Positions 45,180 through 53,808 of a DNA stretch of 64,000 bases are shown here, in pieces (position 1 is the first letter of the stretch; each line of letters starts with the position of its first letter). Origin of the DNA: Rhodococcus triatomae. Lineage in GTDB: Bacteria > Actinomycetota > Actinomycetes > Mycobacteriales > Mycobacteriaceae. The stretch covers positions 930,001-994,000 of the forward strand of contig NZ_CP048814.1 of assembly GCF_014217785.1 (NCBI RefSeq). Direction: 5' to 3'. Under the pieces are notes generated by a model, which saw nothing but the letters and a program-made list of their open reading frames with translations, was not told the DNA's origin and did not search any database. The position numbers were made by a program, and so were the translations under genes.

Positions 45180-46283
45180 TCACACGAATACCTCCTCGTC
45201 GCCGGCGAGCAGCGCCCCGATACGTTCGAGGTCCGCCGCAGACCCGCCGAGGGTCGCGGCGATCTGCATGCCCCACAACAGATACCGGTGCAACGGGTAC
45301 TCCGTGTCCACGCCGATACCACCGTGGACGTGCTGGGTCCGGTGCACGACGCGCCGGCCGGCATCGGTGGCCCACCACTTCGCCACCAGCACCGCGGTCC
45401 CCGGGTCCGCACCCTCGTCGAGCAGCTGCGCCGCCTGCCACAGGGTCACCCGCATCGCCTCGAGATCGATGTAGCAGTCGGCGAGCTGATGGCGCACGGA
45501 CTGGAAAGTCGCCAGCGGCCTGCCGAACTGGTGTCGCTCGTTGAGATAGGCCACCGACTGTTCCACCGCGGCCGCGGCGACGCCGGACTGTACGGCGGCG
45601 AGCGCGACCTCCACCCGCTCCCGCAGCCAGGACACCGTCGACGGACCGATCGGCCCCAGGAGGTCGCCGGGCGCGTCGTCGAAGGTCAGATCGGCGCAGA
45701 TCTCGCGGGTCGTGGACTCGGCGAGTTCGGCTCGGACCCCCTCGCCCCGCGGATCGACCAGAAACAGCGCCGGCCCGGTATCGGTGGTGGCGGATACGAC
45801 GATGCTCGCGGCGACGTGCGCGGCCGGTACCGCGGCCTTGGCTCCACGCACCACCCAGCCCTCGCCGACGCGTCGAGCCGTGGTGTCGGGATCGCGGTCC
45901 ACGTACGGCCCGAACTCCTCCAGTGCCACCGTGAGAAATGTGTCTCCGGCCGCGAACGACGCGGCCCGACGACATTGATCGTCCGTGCCGAATCGGCCGA
46001 TCGCGCAGGCGGCGAGAGCGCCCGGCCACAGCGGTATCGGGGCAACGGCGCGCCCCTGCTGCTCGAGCAGCACACTCAGCTCCGCCATCCCCCTCACGCC
46101 ACCGCCGAGCTGTTCCGGCAGTGCGATCCCCAGCAGTCCGGTGTCGGCGAGGCTACGCCACAGTTCCCTGTCGATCCGCTCCTCCGTCGCCTCGACACGG
46201 CCGAGACGCGCCGCCACGGATTCGAAGACATCCGCCGACAGGCTCCGAACCGCTTCCTGCTCTTCGCTGTACGAGAAATCCAC
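45180..46283 (-). CDS. acyl-CoA dehydrogenase small-type subunit (FadE28-like)
   Basis: The protein has 367 residues from the GTG at 46283 with AGGAG upstream. It has the acyl-CoA dehydrogenase fold, with RHQFGRPLATFQSVRHQLAD and the C-terminal HVHGGIGVDTEYPLHRYLLW. The position where the partner has a catalytic Glu has no Glu-Arg pair (LRERVEVALAA), as in FadE28-type subunits. It probably forms an alpha2beta2 enzyme with the gene at 46378. ChsE1/ChsE2-type complexes act on steroid side chains. A 94-base gap separates the two. Confidence 0.85.
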   Translation of the reverse strand: MDFSYSEEQEAVRSLSADVFESVAARLGRVEATEERIDRELWRSLADTGLLGIALPEQLGGGVRGMAELSVLLEQQGRAVAPIPLWPGALAACAIGRFGTDDQCRRAASFAAGDTFLTVALEEFGPYVDRDPDTTARRVGEGWVVRGAKAAVPAAHVAASIVVSATTDTGPALFLVDPRGEGVRAELAESTTREICADLTFDDAPGDLLGPIGPSTVSWLRERVEVALAAVQSGVAAAAVEQSVAYLNERHQFGRPLATFQSVRHQLADCYIDLEAMRVTLWQAAQLLDEGADPGTAVLVAKWWATDAGRRVVHRTQHVHGGIGVDTEYPLHRYLLWGMQIAATLGGSAADLERIGALLAGDEEVFV

Positions 46284-46377
46284 GGCTACTCCTGGTTCGC
46301 GGGCCGGAAGTCCGGCAGGGTCATGTCGGGGACGATCGTGCATCCATCGAACTCACACGAACGAGCCGGGTACGTGC

Positions 46378-47544
46378 TCACACCGCCCTCCTCTCCCGGA
46401 CGAGCCCGAGGCCCACGGTCCCCACCATGTCGCGCAGGACCTCGTTGACGCCGCCACCGAAGGTGTTCACCACACCCTGCCGAGAGATCTGCTCGACCTG
46501 CCCGGCGAGGACCGCACCCGGCGATCCCGGCCGGATCCTGCCCGCCGCACCGAGGACGGCCAGCAGTGCTCGATACACGTCCACGTGTGTCTCCGTGCCG
46601 TACGTCTTGGCAGCCCCCGCCTCGGCACCGGTGAGAGTGTCGTTCGCGACCGCGGCAGTCATCTTCCAGTTCATCAGCCTCATGGCCTCGAGCCGGGCGT
46701 GGGTGCCCGCCAATTCCTGGCGCACCCAGGGAATCTCGATCGCCCCGTTGGAGCGGGCCCACTCCAGCACCTGGGCCCACAACTGGTAGGTGCGGCCACC
46801 GAGTGCGGCGAGGCCGATCCGCTCGTGATTGAGCTGGGCCGTGATCAGCTTCCATCCTCCGTGCACGTCGCCGACGACGTCCTCGTCCCCCACCCGGACC
46901 CCGCTGTAGTAGGTGGAGGTGACCGTCAGTCCACCGACCGTGTGTATCGGCGACCAGGAGAACCCGGGGTCGGCGGTGGGTACGACCAGGATGGAGATGC
47001 CCTCGTGCTTCGGCGCGTTCGGATCGGTGCGGGCAGCCAGCCACACATAGTCGGCGGTGTTCGCACCCGAGGTGAAGATCTTGTTTCCGTCGACGACCCA
47101 GCCGTCCTCCGCGCGCACGGCTCGCGTCTGCAGGGAGGCGAGATCCGTGCCCGCGCCCGGCTCGGTGTACCCGATGGCGAAGACGATGTCACCGGTGAGG
47201 ATCCCGGGTAGGAACCGTTGCTTCTGGTCGTCGGTGCCGTACTTCATGAGGGTCGGGCCGACGGTGTTCACGGTGACGAACGGGAACGGCAGTCCGGCCC
47301 GCTGCACCTCGTCGAAGAAGACGAACTGGTCCTCGACGGACCGGCCCTGACCGCCGTACTCGACCGGCCAGCCGATACCGAGCCAGCCGTCCTTTCCCAG
47401 CATCGTCACGATGTCACGAAAGTGTTCGCCACCGACTCCCTGCTCACCCGCGAGACGGCGGGTGTCCGCCGGCAGCAGGCCCGCGAAGTACTCGCGCAGT
47501 TCCCGGCGCAGCGCCAGCTGACCGGGACTTTCCCTCAGTTCCAT
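46378..47544 (-). CDS. acyl-CoA dehydrogenase catalytic subunit (FadE29-like)
   Basis: The protein has 388 residues. It matches FadE29 in layout: MELRESPGQLALRRELREYF start, GYTEPGAGTDLASLQTRAV, LITAQLNHERIGL with Glu241, and GGGVNEVLRDMVG at the C-terminus. FadE29 uses Glu241 as catalytic base, and the number is the same here. With the FadE28-like neighbour it would dehydrogenate a steroid side-chain CoA ester. The ATG at 47544 lacks a strong ribosome site; an in-frame GTG at 47607 has GGGAGAG upstream and would add 21 residues. Confidence 0.88.
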   Translation of the reverse strand: MELRESPGQLALRRELREYFAGLLPADTRRLAGEQGVGGEHFRDIVTMLGKDGWLGIGWPVEYGGQGRSVEDQFVFFDEVQRAGLPFPFVTVNTVGPTLMKYGTDDQKQRFLPGILTGDIVFAIGYTEPGAGTDLASLQTRAVRAEDGWVVDGNKIFTSGANTADYVWLAARTDPNAPKHEGISILVVPTADPGFSWSPIHTVGGLTVTSTYYSGVRVGDEDVVGDVHGGWKLITAQLNHERIGLAALGGRTYQLWAQVLEWARSNGAIEIPWVRQELAGTHARLEAMRLMNWKMTAAVANDTLTGAEAGAAKTYGTETHVDVYRALLAVLGAAGRIRPGSPGAVLAGQVEQISRQGVVNTFGGGVNEVLRDMVGTVGLGLVRERRAV

Positions 47545-47645
47545 GAGCCGGGACGCTAGCGGCGGAGACGACGACGCCACGGGAGTTGTCTCGGACAGCG
47601 GGAGCACGCGACGCTCTCCCTCCGCGGAGCGGGTGTGATGGTGTC

Positions 47646-48068
47646 ATGACGCGGACTCGGACCGAACTCCCCGGCCTCTATGCACGAGCAGTCGACGAGC
47701 GAGACGTCCCGGCGGTCGCGGCGCTGTTCGCGCCCGACGCGACGTTCACCCTCCCGCCCGCACTGACCGGGGCGACCGAGCCCACCACCCTTTCCGGGGC
47801 GGTGGCCATCGCCGAGGCGGTCGTCGAGGCCGTGTCGCCGCTGATCGCCACCCGCCACGAGGTGTTCCAGCAGGTGATCGACGGGACCACCGGGGTGACC
47901 TACTGCACGGCACATCACCTCTACACCCGCGACGAGCGCGTGCGGGACAACCGGATCGCCCTGCGCTACCACGACCGGTTCACCGACACCGGCGGCTCCT
48001 GGGTGTTCGCGTCCCGGGCGCTGGCCGTCGACTTCGCCGAGGACGTGCCGGTGCGGCTACCGAGCTGA
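47646..48068 (+). CDS. SnoaL-like / NTF2-fold protein
   Basis: The protein has 140 residues from the ATG at 47646. The fold is inferred from the opening RAVDERDVPAVAALFAPDATFTLPP and beta-strand pattern typical of SnoaL-like ketosteroid isomerase-type proteins. No catalytic Asp pair can be fixed, so it could be an isomerase, a hydratase or a binding protein. Divergent from the FadE29-like gene; convergent with an LLM gene (29 bases). Confidence 0.7.
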   Translation: MTRTRTELPGLYARAVDERDVPAVAALFAPDATFTLPPALTGATEPTTLSGAVAIAEAVVEAVSPLIATRHEVFQQVIDGTTGVTYCTAHHLYTRDERVRDNRIALRYHDRFTDTGGSWVFASRALAVDFAEDVPVRLPS

Positions 48069-48097
48069 GCGGACAGCCGGGCCCGTTTCGTCCGACG

Positions 48098-49015
48098 TCA
48101 GCGAGCCGGTGCGCCGATCTCGTCCCGAAATGCCGCGACCAGCGCCGGGAATTGCTCGACCGCCCGCTGTGGGTCCGCATCGATCGCCTGCAGCGGCACC
48201 ATCAGGTCCGTCGCACCCGCCTCGATCAGCGCCGCGGCGTGCTCCATCGTCCGCGCCCCGTCCACCGCTCCGTCCCCGGTCTTCGCGACGGTGAGCCGCC
48301 CTCGTACCGCGAGATCGTCGGGGTCGCGGCCCGCCTCGGCGAACGCGTCCCGCATGACCCGGGTACCGGCGGCGAGGTCGTCGTCCGTGGCGCCCATGAT
48401 CGGAATCCACCCGTCGCCGAAGCGCACCGTCCGTCGGACGACGGCTTTCGACAGCGACCCGGACACCCAGATCGGGATCGCGCCCTCCGGCCTGGGCGCA
48501 CTGTAGACGCCGGTGAACGCGACACTCGGGGTGTCCACCGACGCCGGCGCACCGGACCACAGTGCCCTGCACACCTGCAGGGTGTCGTCGAGCAGGCGCC
48601 CACGCGCCCGGAAGTCGAGGCCGACCGCCTCGTATTCCTTGGCCTGCCAGCCGGTTCCGACACCGAGATCGAGCCGACCGCTCGACAGCAGATCGAGTGT
48701 CGCGGCCGTCTTGGCGAGCACCGCTCCCCCGCGGAGCGCGGCGATGACGATGCCCGTGCCCAACCGGATCCTCCGGGTCCGCCCGGCGAGGACGGCGAGG
48801 GTGGTGAGCGGCTCGAGCCAGTTCGCATCCGGTTCGGTGGGGAACGCGGACCAGGTGTAGCCGGACGTGTCCGCTCCCATCACGACGTGGTCGGTGAGCA
48901 GCAGCCGGTCGAAGCCGGCCTCGTCGGCCGCCTCGCACACGCTCAGCAGACGACCGTAGCGGTCACCTCCGAGCAGGGGGCCGAAGTTGGGTACGTTGAG
49001 GCTGAGAGTCGTCAT
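48098..49015 (-). CDS. LLM-class F420-dependent oxidoreductase
   Basis: The protein has 305 residues, a luciferase-like TIM barrel. Start MTTLSLNVPNFGPLLGGDRYG. LTTLAVLAGRTRRIRLGTGIVI, RLDLGVGTGWQAKEYEAVG and DGWIPIMG are typical of the TIGR03619-type actinobacterial subgroup that uses F420. Substrate unknown. A second member is at 49823, with an SDR between, all on the minus strand. Flavin (FMN) use is an alternative. Confidence 0.82.
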   Translation of the reverse strand: MTTLSLNVPNFGPLLGGDRYGRLLSVCEAADEAGFDRLLLTDHVVMGADTSGYTWSAFPTEPDANWLEPLTTLAVLAGRTRRIRLGTGIVIAALRGGAVLAKTAATLDLLSSGRLDLGVGTGWQAKEYEAVGLDFRARGRLLDDTLQVCRALWSGAPASVDTPSVAFTGVYSAPRPEGAIPIWVSGSLSKAVVRRTVRFGDGWIPIMGATDDDLAAGTRVMRDAFAEAGRDPDDLAVRGRLTVAKTGDGAVDGARTMEHAAALIEAGATDLMVPLQAIDADPQRAVEQFPALVAAFRDEIGAPAR

Positions 49016-49031
49016 GAACACGCCTTTCCGG

Positions 49032-49826
49032 TCACGCGTTACGCGGGCGGTTGGTCCAGCCGCCCTCACCGCGACGGAACCAGCCGCCCGCCGCATGGCT
49101 GCCACCGTCCACGTGCACGGTGGTGCCGGTGACGTAACGGGACAGCTCCGACGCCAGGTACAGGGCGGCGCCCGCGACGTCCTCGGCGCGGCCGGGACCG
49201 CCGAGAGGGGCCCAGAACGGCCAGGTGTCCCAGTCCGAATCGGCCACCAGGTCTCGATAGGGAACCTGGTCGGTCTCGATGAGATCCGGTGCGATCGCGT
49301 TGACCCGCACGCCGTTCGGCCCCTCCTCGACGCCGAGGCTCCGGGTGAACTGCACGAGCGCCGCCTTGTACGCCGAATACACGGTGTGGCCGGGGATCGC
49401 ACGGTGCGCCTCGACGGTGGTGAGGTTGACGATCGATCCTCCGCCGCGACCCGCCATTCCCGGCAGCACCGCGCGGGTCACGCGTAGCACGTGCTCGAAG
49501 TTGACATCGGCGAGTTCGGCCCAGTGGTTCGTCTCGGTCTCGGCGAACCTGGCAGGTGGTCGCAGGAAGTGACCGACATTGTTCACCAGCACGTCCGGAG
49601 ACCAGTCCGCGATCGACTGCGCGGTCGACCCCTCGCGGACGTCGGCGACCCACGACTCGTGTCCCGGCCCCTCCGGGACAGCCGCGTCCGCGACGTCCAC
49701 GATCAGCACCGTGGCACCGTGCGCCGCGAACGCTCCGGCGACGGCGGCGCCGATACCGGCGGCCCCACCGGTCACGACGGCCCGGCGCCCGTCCAACAGC
49801 GGCCCGGGCGAGAAGACCACGCTCAC
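49032..49826 (-). CDS. short-chain dehydrogenase/reductase
   Basis: The protein has 264 residues. It has TGGAAGIGAAVAG, LVNNVGHFLRPP, the Tyr-Lys pair VYSAYKAAL and GTTVHVDGG. The residue 13 before Tyr is Thr instead of the usual Ser (NLTTVEAHR), a possible change in activity. The GTG start overlaps the stop of the LLM gene at 49823 (GTGA). Probably a hydroxyacyl or hydroxysteroid dehydrogenase. Confidence 0.86.
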   Translation of the reverse strand: MSVVFSPGPLLDGRRAVVTGGAAGIGAAVAGAFAAHGATVLIVDVADAAVPEGPGHESWVADVREGSTAQSIADWSPDVLVNNVGHFLRPPARFAETETNHWAELADVNFEHVLRVTRAVLPGMAGRGGGSIVNLTTVEAHRAIPGHTVYSAYKAALVQFTRSLGVEEGPNGVRVNAIAPDLIETDQVPYRDLVADSDWDTWPFWAPLGGPGRAEDVAGAALYLASELSRYVTGTTVHVDGGSHAAGGWFRRGEGGWTNRPRNA

Positions 49827-50707
49827 CGGGTCACCGCCACGCGATCCGCGCAGTCGGCCATCTCGGCGATCACCTCGTCGAGGGTCCGGGCATGCCGGGA
49901 CACCGACAGCACCATCCGGGTGGCCCCGAGACCGCGGGCCCGGTCGAGCTTCGCCTCGTCGAGGCGGGGCAGGGACGCCCCGAGCACGAGTTCGACGTCA
50001 CCGGAGTCTCGTCCGGCGTCGTGCGCTGCGTCGCGCATCGTGGTGATCGCGGCCTCCAGTTCCTCCCCGGCGAGCCCCAGCGGCTGGAAGCCGTCGCCCA
50101 GGCGCCCGGCACGCCTCGCGGCAGCCTTGCTGTGGCCGCCGATGTGAAGGGGAACTCCGTGCCGTGAAGCGGGTTTCGGCCAGCTGTGCGCTGTGGAGAC
50201 CCGAAAGAACTCGCCGTCGAAGTCGACTCCCTCGCCGCCACCGGCCCACAGTGCCCGCATCAGCCGGATCGCTTCGTCGGCACTCCTGCCCCGATGCTCG
50301 AAATCCCCGCCACACGCCTCGATCTCCTCCCGCATCCAGCCCAGGCCGAGGCAGATGCGGGTGCGCGCGTCCGACAGGCGGTCCAGCGTCGCCAGCCGCT
50401 TGGCCAGGACGACCGGATTGTGGTTGGGCAGCACCAGCACGCCGGTCGCCAGGCCGAGCCGGGAGGTGGCCCCGGCCACGAACGACAACAGCTCGAGAGG
50501 ATCGGGGATGTCGCAGTCGTCGGGCAGGTGCGATTTTCCCGACGGCGCGTACGGGTACCGGCTCGCGGTGTCCGCGACCACGACGGAGTGCTCCACCGCA
50601 GAGATCTCGTCGAAGCCGAGCCTCTCTGCGGCCCGGGCGAAATCGAGGACCCAGTCGGGTTCGGCACTTCGACCGTGCTCGACGGGGATCACCACACCGA
50701 GCTTCAT
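49823..50707 (-). CDS. LLM-class F420-dependent oxidoreductase
   Basis: The protein has 294 residues from the ATG at 50707 (CGGAGAA upstream). It has the luciferase-like barrel MKLGVVIPVEHG, TSRLGLATGVLVLPNHNPV and RICLGLGWMREEIEACG. It carries GTGA coupling to the downstream SDR and ends the run with the FadD gene upstream (41-base gap). In steroid work F420 enzymes are rarely assigned, so the role is open. Confidence 0.82.
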   Translation of the reverse strand: MKLGVVIPVEHGRSAEPDWVLDFARAAERLGFDEISAVEHSVVVADTASRYPYAPSGKSHLPDDCDIPDPLELLSFVAGATSRLGLATGVLVLPNHNPVVLAKRLATLDRLSDARTRICLGLGWMREEIEACGGDFEHRGRSADEAIRLMRALWAGGGEGVDFDGEFFRVSTAHSWPKPASRHGVPLHIGGHSKAAARRAGRLGDGFQPLGLAGEELEAAITTMRDAAHDAGRDSGDVELVLGASLPRLDEAKLDRARGLGATRMVLSVSRHARTLDEVIAEMADCADRVAVTR

Positions 50708-50748
50708 CGCGCGTTCTCCGCGGTGGCGGAGAGGCGAAAGCAGTTCAT

Positions 50749-52422
50749 TCACACTCCCAGGAATCGCTGGCGTCCGTGCACGGCGAACTCGTCGTCGAGC
50801 GTCTCCTTGTCAGCGTCGGTCATCAGCACGTACTCGGGAACTCCTCGTCCCACCCAGCGGAAGACCGGATCGCCGGTGTGCCAGCGCTCGCCCTGCAATT
50901 GCCTCTTGAGTACCTTGTTCGAGCCGGTGACGGGAAGATTCGTCGACACACGGACGAATCTGGGCGCCGCCTTCGTTCCGAGATCGTCCTGCTCGGCGAG
51001 GAATCGGGCGAACTCCGCCGGATCGAACTCCTCGAGCCGCTCCATCTCGACCGCGGCCATCACCTGATCGCCCGAGCGCGGATCGGGAACCGCGTACACA
51101 CCGGTCGCGATGACGTCGGGGTGACGACGGAGAACCCGCTCGATCATCAGGGCCGACGTGTTCTCGCCGTCCACCCGGATCCAGTCGCCCTTGCGTCCGG
51201 CGAAGTAGATGAACCCTGCCTCGTCGATGTACCCGAGGTCACCGGTCCAGTACCAGCCGTGCCGTATTCGCTCGGCGATCGCGTCCTCGTTCTTGTAGTA
51301 GCCCTCGAACTTGCCTGCCCCGGCCTTGTCGACCATTTCCCCGATCGCCTCGTCCGGGTTGAGGACGCGGCCGTGTTCGTCGACGCGCGCGCGGTCCTTG
51401 TCGGCACAGGTCTGCGGGTCCACGATCGCGATGTGCTCCGAAGCCGGGCGCCCGAGAGCACCCTCGGGTGCCGTCGGGTCGAGCGTGACCGAGCCGGCCC
51501 CCTCGCTGGATCCGTAGCCCTCGAACAGTTCGGCCCCGAACCGGCGGACGAACTCCGCCCGGTCCTCCGGAGATGCCTCCGTCCCGAAGCCGCGGACCAG
51601 CGTGTTGTCCCGGTCGTCGGGCTGCTCGGGAGTGGCCATGAGGTAGGCCAACGCCTTGCCGACGTAGGTGAAGAACGTGGCACCGAAGAATCGCACGTCC
51701 GGCAGGAACCCGGACGCCGTGAACTTGGGAGTCAGACAGACGGTCGCACCGTTCGCCAGCGCCGGGGCCCACAGGGCCATGAGCGCGTTGCCGTGGAAGA
51801 GGGGCATACAGCAGTAGTCGACGTCCTCCCGGACGTGGCCGTACTTGCGGCTGTTGGCGTAGGCGAGACGCGTCAGCCGCCCCTGGCTGCAGCGCACCGC
51901 TTTCGACGTTCCGGTGGTGCCCGAGGTGAACAGCAGCAGGAACAGCGACGACGCGTCGACCCCGGCATCGACGGCCGGAGTGTCCACGGTGTGCTGCCCC
52001 AGCAGATCCCGGTAGCCGGGCTCGTCCACGAGCAGGAACCGTTCCCGGTCGAGCCCGAGGTCCAGCTCGCTCAGCAACTGCATTCCGGCGTGGTCGGTGA
52101 CGATCAATTGGCAATCGACATAGCGAACTTCGGCTTCGAGTTCCACGCCACGCCGGGTCGGATTGATGCCGACGATCGTGGCACCGGCCAGCGCGGCACC
52201 ACCGAGCCAGAAGACGAACTCGGGAGTGTTCTCGAGCAGCACGCCGACATGGAACGGGCCCTCCCGACGGAGCTCCCGCGCGAGAGCGCTGCGGGTGGCA
52301 CTCTCCCGGACCACCTCGTCCCACGTCCACGTCTGCTCCCGGGTACGCAGTCCCGGGTGCCCGTCGCCGAGCCGGTCCATCAGCATCTGCGCGACGGACT
52401 CGCGCTCGATCGCCGCGCTCAC
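50749..52422 (-). CDS. acyl-CoA synthetase (FadD17-like)
   Basis: The protein has 557 residues from the GTG at 52422. Adenylate-forming motifs are LFTSGTTGTSKAV (P-loop), YGSSEGAGSV, YWTGDLGYID and RKGDWIRVDGENTS (A8 hinge). Layout resembles FadD17-type ligases near mce4 clusters in mycobacteria. It probably activates a steroid side-chain acid with CoA. The GTG overlaps the OYE-like gene's stop (GTGA), so it is coupled. Confidence 0.87.
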   Translation of the reverse strand: MSAAIERESVAQMLMDRLGDGHPGLRTREQTWTWDEVVRESATRSALARELRREGPFHVGVLLENTPEFVFWLGGAALAGATIVGINPTRRGVELEAEVRYVDCQLIVTDHAGMQLLSELDLGLDRERFLLVDEPGYRDLLGQHTVDTPAVDAGVDASSLFLLLFTSGTTGTSKAVRCSQGRLTRLAYANSRKYGHVREDVDYCCMPLFHGNALMALWAPALANGATVCLTPKFTASGFLPDVRFFGATFFTYVGKALAYLMATPEQPDDRDNTLVRGFGTEASPEDRAEFVRRFGAELFEGYGSSEGAGSVTLDPTAPEGALGRPASEHIAIVDPQTCADKDRARVDEHGRVLNPDEAIGEMVDKAGAGKFEGYYKNEDAIAERIRHGWYWTGDLGYIDEAGFIYFAGRKGDWIRVDGENTSALMIERVLRRHPDVIATGVYAVPDPRSGDQVMAAVEMERLEEFDPAEFARFLAEQDDLGTKAAPRFVRVSTNLPVTGSNKVLKRQLQGERWHTGDPVFRWVGRGVPEYVLMTDADKETLDDEFAVHGRQRFLGV

Positions 52423-53639
52423 GAGGTCCGCGCCGGCGGGTCGGCGGGTCGAGGATTCAGCACGCAATGGGTGCCGCCGTAGATCGCGCACATGCACTTG
52501 TTGCAGTGGTTGCACAGCGACCGTGTGGTCTCGTCCGCACGGATCTTGTCCACCATCGCCGGATCCCGCAGCAGCGCCCGGGCCACGGCGACGAACTGGA
52601 ACCCCTCGGCCATGGCCTCGTCCATCACGGCCTTGTTCGTGATCCCACCGAGCAGGACCAGCGGCATCTTCAGTCGAGAGCGGAATTGCTTGGCATCCTC
52701 GAGGAGATATCCGTCGCGGTACGGGTACTCCTTGAGGAAGTGCTTCCCGACGAGCCGGATACCCAGCTTGGTCGGCTGCGGCATCACCGCGGCGAACTCG
52801 CGCAGTGGGGCGTCCCCCTTGAACAGGTACATCGGATTGAGCAGCGAGCTACCCGCGGTCAGCTCGAGGGCATCGAGACTTCCGTCGGCCTCGAGCCACT
52901 GCGCGACCTGGATCGACTCGTCGAGCCAGAATCCGCCGGGTGCGCCGTCGTCCATGTTCAGCTTCGCCAGGATCGCGATCCTGTCACCGACCGCGTCCCG
53001 GACTGCCCGGGCCGTCTCCAACGCGAACCGCGCCCGGTTCTCGAGCGATCCGCCGTACTCGTCCTTGCGCTTGTTGACCCGGGGACTGAGGAAGGAGCTG
53101 ATGAGGTAGTTGTGGCCGAAGTGGATCTCCACCGCGTCGAACCCCGCATCGATCGCCCGGAGCGCGGCCTGCACGTGGCCCTCGGTGATGCGGGCGATGT
53201 CGGCCTTGGTCGCGGGCTTGGAGAAGTTCTGCGTCGTCATCCGGAACTGTCGCGAGGGGCCGAGCGCTGGATGGCCGATGTACTTCGATGCCGCGACCGG
53301 ACCGGCATGGCCGATCTGCGCGGAGACGGCGGCGCCCTCGGCGTGTACCGCATCGGTGAGCCGCCGCATCCCGGGTAGCGTCTCGTCGGTCCACTGGAGC
53401 TGTCCGGGAGCGGTCCGTCCGTCCGGGGCGACGGCGCAGTACGCGACCGTCGTCATTCCCACCCCGCCTGCCGCGGGGCGACGGTGGAACTCGATCAGTT
53501 CGTCCGTCACCAACCCCTTCGGCGTCAACCCCTCGAAGGTCGCCGCCTTGATCACTCGGTTACGCAAGGTGACAGGCCCGAGCCGGGCGGGTGCCAGCGG
53601 GTCGATCTTCACCTTCGGCGGGTCGAGATCTATCGTCAT
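52419..53639 (-). CDS. old yellow enzyme-family reductase with C-terminal Cys cluster
   Basis: The protein has 406 residues. The OYE barrel (about 10-370) carries RNRVIKAATFEGLTP, EIHFGHNYLISSFLSP and VAVARALLRDP. At the C-terminus, Cys376, Cys379, Cys382, Cys384 and Cys392 (LCNHCNKCMCAIYGGTHC) resemble the iron-sulfur ligands of 2,4-dienoyl-CoA reductases. The FAD/NAD domain of those enzymes is missing, so it needs a separate electron donor or is a stand-alone FMN enzyme. First gene of a minus-strand operon; divergent from the FadD gene at 53809. Confidence 0.86.
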   Translation of the reverse strand: MTIDLDPPKVKIDPLAPARLGPVTLRNRVIKAATFEGLTPKGLVTDELIEFHRRPAAGGVGMTTVAYCAVAPDGRTAPGQLQWTDETLPGMRRLTDAVHAEGAAVSAQIGHAGPVAASKYIGHPALGPSRQFRMTTQNFSKPATKADIARITEGHVQAALRAIDAGFDAVEIHFGHNYLISSFLSPRVNKRKDEYGGSLENRARFALETARAVRDAVGDRIAILAKLNMDDGAPGGFWLDESIQVAQWLEADGSLDALELTAGSSLLNPMYLFKGDAPLREFAAVMPQPTKLGIRLVGKHFLKEYPYRDGYLLEDAKQFRSRLKMPLVLLGGITNKAVMDEAMAEGFQFVAVARALLRDPAMVDKIRADETTRSLCNHCNKCMCAIYGGTHCVLNPRPADPPARTS

Positions 53640-53808
53640 GTGTGTGTCCTCCAGCTGCGATTCGCCGCCACGCTAGCCCCGCCGGTACGGGGTCCACGGC
53701 GAGCGGTCTCGCTCAGTGGTAACCGGACCGGACGGCGTCGAACGGCGTGAGAAATTGAGCCGGAAATCACGTCGGCTCCACATCCGGAGCACAACGAAAG
53801 GGCCGCCC

